A stretch of 64,000 bases of DNA from NCBI RefSeq assembly GCF_901000735.1, contig NC_081544.1:22435900-22499899 (forward strand), in the 5' to 3' direction. How positions within the stretch are numbered: position 1 is the stretch's first letter; each line of letters begins with the position of its first letter. Below, one piece after another: positions 51,400-64,000 of the stretch. Origin of the DNA: Corylus avellana (taxonomy: Eukaryota; Streptophyta; Magnoliopsida; Fagales; Betulaceae). The position numbers and the translations under genes were made by a program. The notes beneath the pieces are model-generated. The model had not been told where the DNA came from and did not search any database. It was given only the letters and a program-made list of their open reading frames with translations.

Positions 51400-51455
51400 G
51401 GGTTTGTGTTCTGTTGGCTCTTTTCTATAAAGTGGTTTGTTACAAAAAAAAAAAA

Positions 51456-51470
51456 ATAATGAAAATTTTG
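51456..51470. repeat. Target-site duplication, right copy (LINE block)
   Basis: ATAATGAAAATTTTG directly after the A tail. Identical to 40244-40258. Confidence 0.8.
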
Positions 51471-51480
51471 TTTTCAAGGC

Positions 51481-51699
51481 CAAAAACCAAGAATTTCACA
51501 AATAGTAACAAGAATTTTCAAGTAGATCGTCACTGCTAAGTACTGACAATGGCAACAGCCTAAACATTGATGACATTCACTGCAGTTATCTTCAGGTGTC
51601 ACGATCCTATACTTCATTGAACCAGGGATGACTGCATCTCAATTGGCCCTTCTACCATCGACTTGGGGATTGAGAACATTGCATCTGGAATGTGACGTT
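51481..51699 (+). pseudogene. Polygalacturonase exon 2 relic upstream of E
   Basis: Closely related to the relic at 19967-20172 and homologous to exon 2 of the intact gene ('tcaggtgtcacgatcct', 'tgactgcatctcaattggcc'). Frameshifts and a missing context make it non-functional. The LINE block is inserted just to its left. Confidence 0.8.
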
Positions 51700-51739
51700 T
51701 AGCACTAAAAAAATAAAAAAATGAAAAAAGGAAAAATGG

Positions 51740-52110
51740 TCTTTGTGACCCGTGGATCTCGGCCAGAGACCCACTGTGGGTCAGTAGACCCACGCTAGGT
51801 CACGGCCGTGACTCAGCCGTGGGTCAGGTTCTCTTTTTTTTTATTCTTTTTTTTTTTAAAAAAAATTTAAAATTTAAATTTAAAATTAAATTTATTTGTT
51901 TATTTGAAATTAAGGGTATATTTGAAATTTTATAAAAAAGTCAGGAATATAAACGTTATTTTATCAGTTTTAATGTTTAAAATCTGATAGAAGAGATAAT
52001 TAATTGATTGAAATTGGAAGTTCATGAGTGTAAATTGAGAGTTTTTGAATTTTGGGAGGTCACCTCAAAATTTGCAGTAATTCAGGGGTCTAATATAAAA
52101 TTTTCCGTTC
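51740..52110. repeat. GC-rich palindromic patch and half of a foldback element
   Basis: 51745-51835 holds imperfect inverted and direct repeats of 'gacccacg' and 'cgtgggtc' around 'tcacggccgtga'. 51895-52110 resembles the right half of the MITE at 11607-12006. No coding capacity. Confidence 0.45.
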
Positions 52111-52221
52111 TCATTATACCATATTAATAACTTTTTACCTTTATGTAAATTAAAAAAATTACTAAAAAATAAAAATTTTCCACTTTTTATATAAAACATT
52201 CGTCCTTTATTTCACTTCAGC

Positions 52222-52393
52222 GGCTTGTTTTCCGACAGAGTCGGACATGGAGGTGAGCACTACAACGGTGAAGCTGACTCTTCCGGATGGGTGCAATGGG
52301 ATATTGGTGAAGAACCTTTGTGATCCCTACATGCGTATCCGGATGGAAAGAATTGAGGGTCCTAACCTTTTTTCTTCCTTCACACCTGCCTCT
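52222..52393 (+). pseudogene. Damaged exon 1 of an A-type double-bond reductase (E)
   Basis: Homologous to exon 1 of A and B from the FPKESDM region to the GT donor (gtaagc after 52393). The ATG and first 28 or so codons are missing, and 9 bases are deleted so that NLYLSCDP reads NLCDP. Positioned before gene D exactly as B is before gene C. Confidence 0.85.
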
Positions 52394-52837
52394 GTAAGCA
52401 CTACTCTCTCTCTCTCTGTGTCTCTGACCTGAGCTTTCTTGCTTTTATTTTTGATAATTGTGGGTAAATACTGAGGCTGAGTGGTTTGTAAAAACCTACC
52501 TTTATATGCTATTAAATGAAAATGAACAGTATAGTCAAATTCATTATAAGTTGTAAGCATTAGTTAATTAAGATCACACAACCATGAGAGATATAGAATT
52601 TTGCCTTATGAAATTTAATTATTTAACAGCTCAAATTCTTTTTAATACATAGAATATTTGATTTAAATATGATGAATTGATGGAATTAGATGGGAACTTA
52701 TAACTTCTGACTTTTATTCCATTGATAGTAAAAACTTAAAGCTAATAGGAATTAACAATGATCCTCTTGTAAAGGAGAATTTTATAAGTGGAGACATTCA
52801 CCTCATAGACGCACCATGTTAGGCATTAGTTCAAAAA

Positions 52838-52905
52838 CCAAGAATTTCACAAACAGTAACAAGAATTTCCAAGTGGATCGTCACTGCTGAGTGCTGAGTG
52901 CTGAC
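52838..52905 (+). pseudogene. Polygalacturonase exon 2 relic upstream of gene D
   Basis: Counterpart of 21779-21850, ending in 'gatcgtcactgct' and a shorter 'gagtgct' tandem. Confidence 0.55.
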
Positions 52906-52938
52906 TTCCCCCTCACAGCCCAACTATTACATCATCAG

Positions 52939-52955
52939 TGACATATAATGTGACG
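52939..52955 (+). promoter_or_regulatory. as-1-like TGAC(G) pair in the promoter of gene D
   Basis: TGACA at 52939 and TGACG at 52951, 12 bp apart, conserved with gene C. Confidence 0.4.
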
Positions 52956-53066
52956 CAAATTTCACGTAAGCAGGAACAAAAGCACTGGGATCCGTGTGCT
53001 ACACAATCCCACCCCTTGCCCCACACCTTCCCATTGAAAGATTCGAAACACAGGCAGAAACAGTGA

Positions 53067-60087
<7,021 letters not shown>

Positions 60088-60742
60088 TTTAGGCCTGTCT
60101 TATATACCTGTATGTGCTGTTGTTGGGAGTTTGTCTAGTACTAGTGTGTGCAGTATCTTCCTGTGGTTGTTTGCAGAACATGTATTTGAGGGTTGGGAGC
60201 CTTGGGGCCAAATGACCTTTTGGAGTGCAAAACTTGTAGGAAATACAGAATGAGTGTATGCTCTGAAAATGATGGAAATAAAGAGAATTTGTCTTGTGGC
60301 AGTGATCAATGCATTGGTGTCTTTGTGCATTTACCTTTTGTGTTTACCTTTGCAACTGATGGAAGGACATTGGCATTGCCTTTACTCTTGTCATTAAGGG
60401 ATAATTAGCATTATTAAGGTTATCCGGCATCTACAAGTTTATATATATATTTTTAATAGTTTTTTTAGGGTTTTGTTTTTCTAATTATTTTATATTTGTA
60501 GGACATGTGGTTTTGTTATGCGGCGACACGCGGCAATCCATTACTTTGGGCTGACAGAATGTGGCGAAGATATTCATCAGTTGGTCTTTTTTTCATAAGT
60601 TAGATACCACATGTGATATGATTTGAAACTTAAGTGAAATAAAAAATAATAATAATAATAATAAAAAAAAAACCATAAGTACTTAAATGATAATTAACCA
60701 AAAAAAAAAAAAATTAGTCCCTTTTGTTTCATCGTTGATAAT

Positions 60743-61096
60743 TGTTGAAGCTGACAAGTTTGTTGACAATTAGTTGAAATGGACAACGACAATTGGACTG
60801 ACAAGAAGTTATATATTCTGCTGACAACAATCCAAATCCGCAAAAAAAAAAAAAAAAAACGAACGACCTTAACAGCAGCTCATCAACAGATTATTCTTTC
60901 TTATATTGCATATGTGTATATAAGTTAGTTTAGTTTGTTATATCAGCTAGTTAGTTATGTAAGTTGGAACCGTTATGTTGTTAGTATATACTCTGTTATT
61001 TGAGTTGTAAAACAGAGTATATAAACTCATGTATCACTTTGTATTTTGGCAAGTTAATGAGATCAGTTTTATCTTCAATTTCTTTCTTTCTTTACA
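60743..61096 (+). mobile_element. 5' LTR of a Ty1-copia element (left end approximate)
   Basis: It ends TTTACA eight bases before a primer-binding site and starts near a TGTTGA (60743 or 60761). It holds 'tatataag' and 'gtatataaac' TATA-like boxes. The 3' LTR is outside the window, so the left border cannot be fixed. Confidence 0.6.
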
Positions 61097-61104
61097 ATTT
61101 GATA

Positions 61105-61116
61105 TGGTATCAAAGC
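61105..61116 (+). promoter_or_regulatory. Primer-binding site for initiator-Met tRNA
   Basis: TGGTATCAAAGC, one base from the common plant copia site TGGTATCAGAGC. Confidence 0.7.
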
Positions 61117-61145
61117 TTTTCACTTTGTGAAAGTTCAGTTCATCA

Positions 61146-64000
61146 ATGTCGATTCCAGTTTCCTCGATTCCTGAAGCCATTCCTATTTCTTCTTCCCATT
61201 CATTACATTTATCTCTCAATGATAATCCCTCCAGTCATTACTATCTGCATAATGGTGATAATCCAGGGCTATTGTTGGTTCCTCAACCATTAAATGGTGA
61301 GAATTATAACACTTGGAGCCAGAGACGGAGAGAGGGACGGGTTGGACATGATTACAAAATAAGGAAAAAAAAATTATAAGTAAAAAAAAAAAAAAAAAAC
61401 CCCAAAATAAGGAAAAAAAAAATTATAAGTTAAAAAAATAATAAAAAAAAGTAAAAAAAGTAAAATTAAAGTTTTAATTTTAGTCATTTGGCCCCTTTCA
61501 AAAAAAAAAAAAAGAAAAAAAAAGGGCCCTATTTTTAATTTTTTTGGCCATATCCAATAAAATTTTTTGGCTCTCTTTTTAATTTTGTTGGCCCATACCC
61601 ACTAATTTTTATTTTTATTTTTAGCCCTTACTTTCAAATGTTCATTTTTTTTTGCCTTTACAGTAGTCTTTAGTTCATAAAAAACAACCAAAATAATTTT
61701 TTTTAATAAAAAAATTCTAAAGAACCGAAAAAAAAATTTTGGCTGGCCCCCTTCCATAAAATTTCCTAGCTCCGTCCCTGCTTGGAGCCGATCCATGACC
61801 ATGGCTCTCTCTATGAAGAACAAGTTGCAGTTTGTTGATGGAACTCTTCCTCACTCATCCACTCTCAATGAATCTGAGTTTAGAGCCTGGAAGAGTTGCA
61901 ATGATACAATATCTTCATGGATTGTTAACACTGTATCGAAGGACATTGCTACCAGTATAATCTACATCAACAATTGCCAGGATATGTGGCTGAGTCTGAA
62001 GGAAAGATTCTCACAGAAAAACGGACCACAAGCCTTTCAACTTCAGAAAGCTATCTCCAGCTTATCGCAGGATAGCATGTCTGTAAGCTCTTACTTTACT
62101 CGTCTCAAATCCTCTGTGATGAATTCAGCAACTATAAGTCTTTTTCTCCATGTACTTGTGTTCCTGCATGTTCTTGTGGTAGCTTGAAATCTGTCCAAAC
62201 ATTTTTTGATCAACAGTACGTTTTCCAATTTTTAATGGGGCTCAATGAGTCTTTTGCTCACATCAGAGGTCAAATCCTCTTGATGGATCCACTTCCTCCA
62301 ATTAATAAAGTGTTTTCACTAGTTGTTCAAGAAGAAAGTCAAAGACAAATCTTCATAGGATCCATGACTTCAAACCCTGCAGACTTGATAACCAAATCTG
62401 TCCCCACACAGCAGAATAGGTTTCCTAAGCAGATGACTCGAAGGGATAAACCAGTCTGTACTCATTGTGGCATTTCTGGACATACCATTGATAAATGTTA
62501 CAAGTTACATGGCTTCCCCCCTGGATTCAAATTCACAAAGAGGCCTTATTTTTCCCCAAGCTCAAGTGTAAACTATGCTGCTCAGACTCATGGAAAACAT
62601 TTTTCTGCAACTCCACAAGTTCCTCAGCTGCCAATTACAGTAGAACAGTGTCAAAGGCTTTTGGAATTCTTGTAGACAAATCCTCATCAAGCTTCCGCCA
62701 ATCAAGTAGGTTCTTTACCTGCTCCTCAAGACCACCTTTTCTCTCAGGTTTCAGGTAACACTCATGCTTTCAGTATTCAGCACTCTGTTTTTCATTCAAA
62801 CCTCAACTTACCTAAACTCAAACCAAATTCGACAGATACTCCTTGGATCATTGATACAGGAGCTACTGATCACATGGTTAATTGTGTTTCTTTGTTTACA
62901 ACAATTACATATACTATATCCACATCTGTCAAACTACCTAATGGTGACTTAGTTCCTGTTACACACATAGGCACGGTTAGAATTTCAGATCATTTCATCT
63001 TGACCAATGTCTTATGTGTACCATCTTTTTCATGCAATCTCCTTTCTGTAACAAAGCTCATCAAACATCTTGGTTGCTGCCTCATTTTTATTAACTCTTA
63101 TTGTTTCATACAGAATCTAATCACTTGGAAAACGATTGGAGTGGGTGAGGAAAAAGAAGGGTTGTTCCATTTGATTCAACCTGCAAGCAAGCTTTCTGCA
63201 AACCAGGGTGTTAATTATGCTATTCTCAAAACTTCTTCAACAGACATATGGCATTTTAGGTTAGGTCATTTGTCTAATTCTAGAATAAACATGTTGCACA
63301 ATTCAGTTCCTTTCATTTCTGTTGATTCAAATACAGTCTGTAATATTTGTCCCTTGGCAAAACAGAAAAAGCTTCATTTTCCTATTAGTAATAAAACTTC
63401 AAAGGCTCCTTTTGATCTTATTCATGTTGACATTTGGGGTCCCTTTTCTCAGCAATCCACAAATCGATCACATTATTTTCTTACTATTGTGGATGACTTT
63501 AGTAGATATACTTGGGTTCATCTTATGCATCAAAAGTCCCAAGCTAGAGTTTTTATTCAATCTTTCTTCAAACTTGTAGCAACTCAGTTTAATCTCAAGA
63601 TAAAAATCTTGAGATCAGATAATGGTGCAGAATTTCACATGGAAAATTTTTTATCTTCTCAAGGAACTCTACATCAACTCAGTTGTGTAGCGACACCTCA
63701 ACAAAATTCCATTGTTGAAAGAAAACACCAACATTTACTCAATGTTGCTAGGGCTTTAAGGTTTCAATCTCATTTACCTCTTTCTTTTTGGGCAGATTGT
63801 GTTTTAACAGCAGCTCATCTAATCAACAGAATTCCATCTCCTTTGTTGTCTAATAAATCTCCATTTGAATTGTTGTTTTCTGAGCTTCCTTCTTATTCTC
63901 ATCTAAAAGTCTTTGGTTGTCTAGCTTTTGCCTCCACCTTATCTCGAGATAGACACAAATTCCATCCTAGAGCTACTGCATGTGTTTTTCTAGGTTACCC
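61146..64000 (+). pseudogene. Ty1-copia Gag-Pol, damaged, running off the window
   Basis: Gag starts at ATG 61146 and has the copia N-terminus LNGENYNTWS; a 461 bp hAT MITE splits it there. It resumes at 61781 (UBN2-type gag), suffers a one-base loss near 62110-62125, and carries a CCHC knuckle CTHCGISGHTIDKC near 62459. A stop lies at 62673-62675 before the protease. The frame is then open to the window end: protease DTGATDH (62853), GAG-pre-integrase WHFRLGHL (63246), and the integrase core with its three acidic residues visible in HVDIWGP, SDNGAEF and VERKH. Reverse transcriptase and RNase H lie outside the window. It is dead as it stands. Confidence 0.9.
61320..61780. mobile_element. Non-autonomous hAT element, 461 bp, inside copia gag
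   Basis: Ends CAGAGACGGAG and CTCCGTCCCTG (complement CAGGGACGGAG), flanked by an exact 8 bp duplication CTTGGAGC (61312-61319 and 61781-61788). Element plus one duplication is 469 bp, which shifts the gag frame by one. The interior is A/T-rich and noncoding. Confidence 0.92.

Larger units (their letters stand above)
45446..51455 (+). mobile_element. L1-type LINE, second copy, complete and apparently intact
   Basis: About 6.0 kb: a CT-rich 5' untranslated region, ORF1 (45539-47263), ORF2 (47260-51399), a 44-base 3' untranslated region and a 12 A tail. Both reading frames are open. A target duplication is found on the right (51456-51470), but its partner lies before the first LINE at 40244, not before this one. 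Confidence 0.93.

Overview
This 64 kb window is nuclear DNA from a flowering plant, most likely a woody eudicot. The evidence is GT-AG introns, AT-rich intergenic DNA, plant L1-type LINEs, a Ty1-copia element with an initiator-Met primer site, MITEs and Mutator-like elements carrying host gene pieces, and two plant gene families. There are no bacterial operons, no CRISPR array and no rRNA. One 100-base run of N (44004-44103) marks an assembly gap.

Layout. 1-12.8 kb is intergenic and filled with decayed transposable elements: copia LTR remains, hAT-like MITEs, nested foldback elements, a LINE fragment and a TRIM remnant, plus a broken small Cys-rich reading frame. 13.0-14.5 kb holds an intact three-exon GH28 polygalacturonase. 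From 15 to 60 kb runs a tandem array of NADPH-dependent double-bond reductase (2-alkenal reductase, MDR superfamily) genes. Three are intact with five exons each: gene A (14956-17629, 353 aa), gene C (22035-36704, 348 aa) and gene D (53085-60087, 348 aa). Three are partial: B (exon 1 only, 21072-21326), F (damaged exon 5, 37030-37665) and E (damaged exon 1, about 52222-52393). Each 5' end of a reductase copy lies downstream of the polygalacturonase gene or a relic of its exon 2, so the ancestral repeat unit was a polygalacturonase-reductase pair. 60.7-64 kb holds a damaged Ty1-copia element cut by the window edge.

Mobile DNA has greatly expanded the array. Gene C has a 9 kb intron 4 with a 500 bp nested palindrome, a decayed antisense LINE and a Mutator-like element carrying pieces of an auxin-efflux (PIN) gene and a second plastid-type gene. 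Another Mutator-like element with a clean 9 bp target duplication carries two exons of an FtsH6-like protease gene. Two nearly identical L1-type LINEs lie at 40.3-51.5 kb; the second is intact in both ORFs. One 15 bp target duplication brackets the whole two-LINE block, which points to an assembly chimera or recombination. Comparing the C and D halves shows which insertions predate the duplication and reveals a 294 bp TRIM whose empty site survives in gene C.

Function. The reductases should reduce alpha,beta-unsaturated carbonyls (reactive aldehydes or phenylpropanoid-type enals) with NADPH in the cytosol. The polygalacturonase is secreted and cuts wall pectin. The pair looks like a neighbourhood amplified together rather than a pathway. 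A and B share a G-box promoter, while C and D share an as-1-like TGACG pair, so the two reductase types are probably regulated differently. Orphan exon B keeps its own promoter elements and a phase-compatible donor, so it could act as an alternative first exon of gene C.
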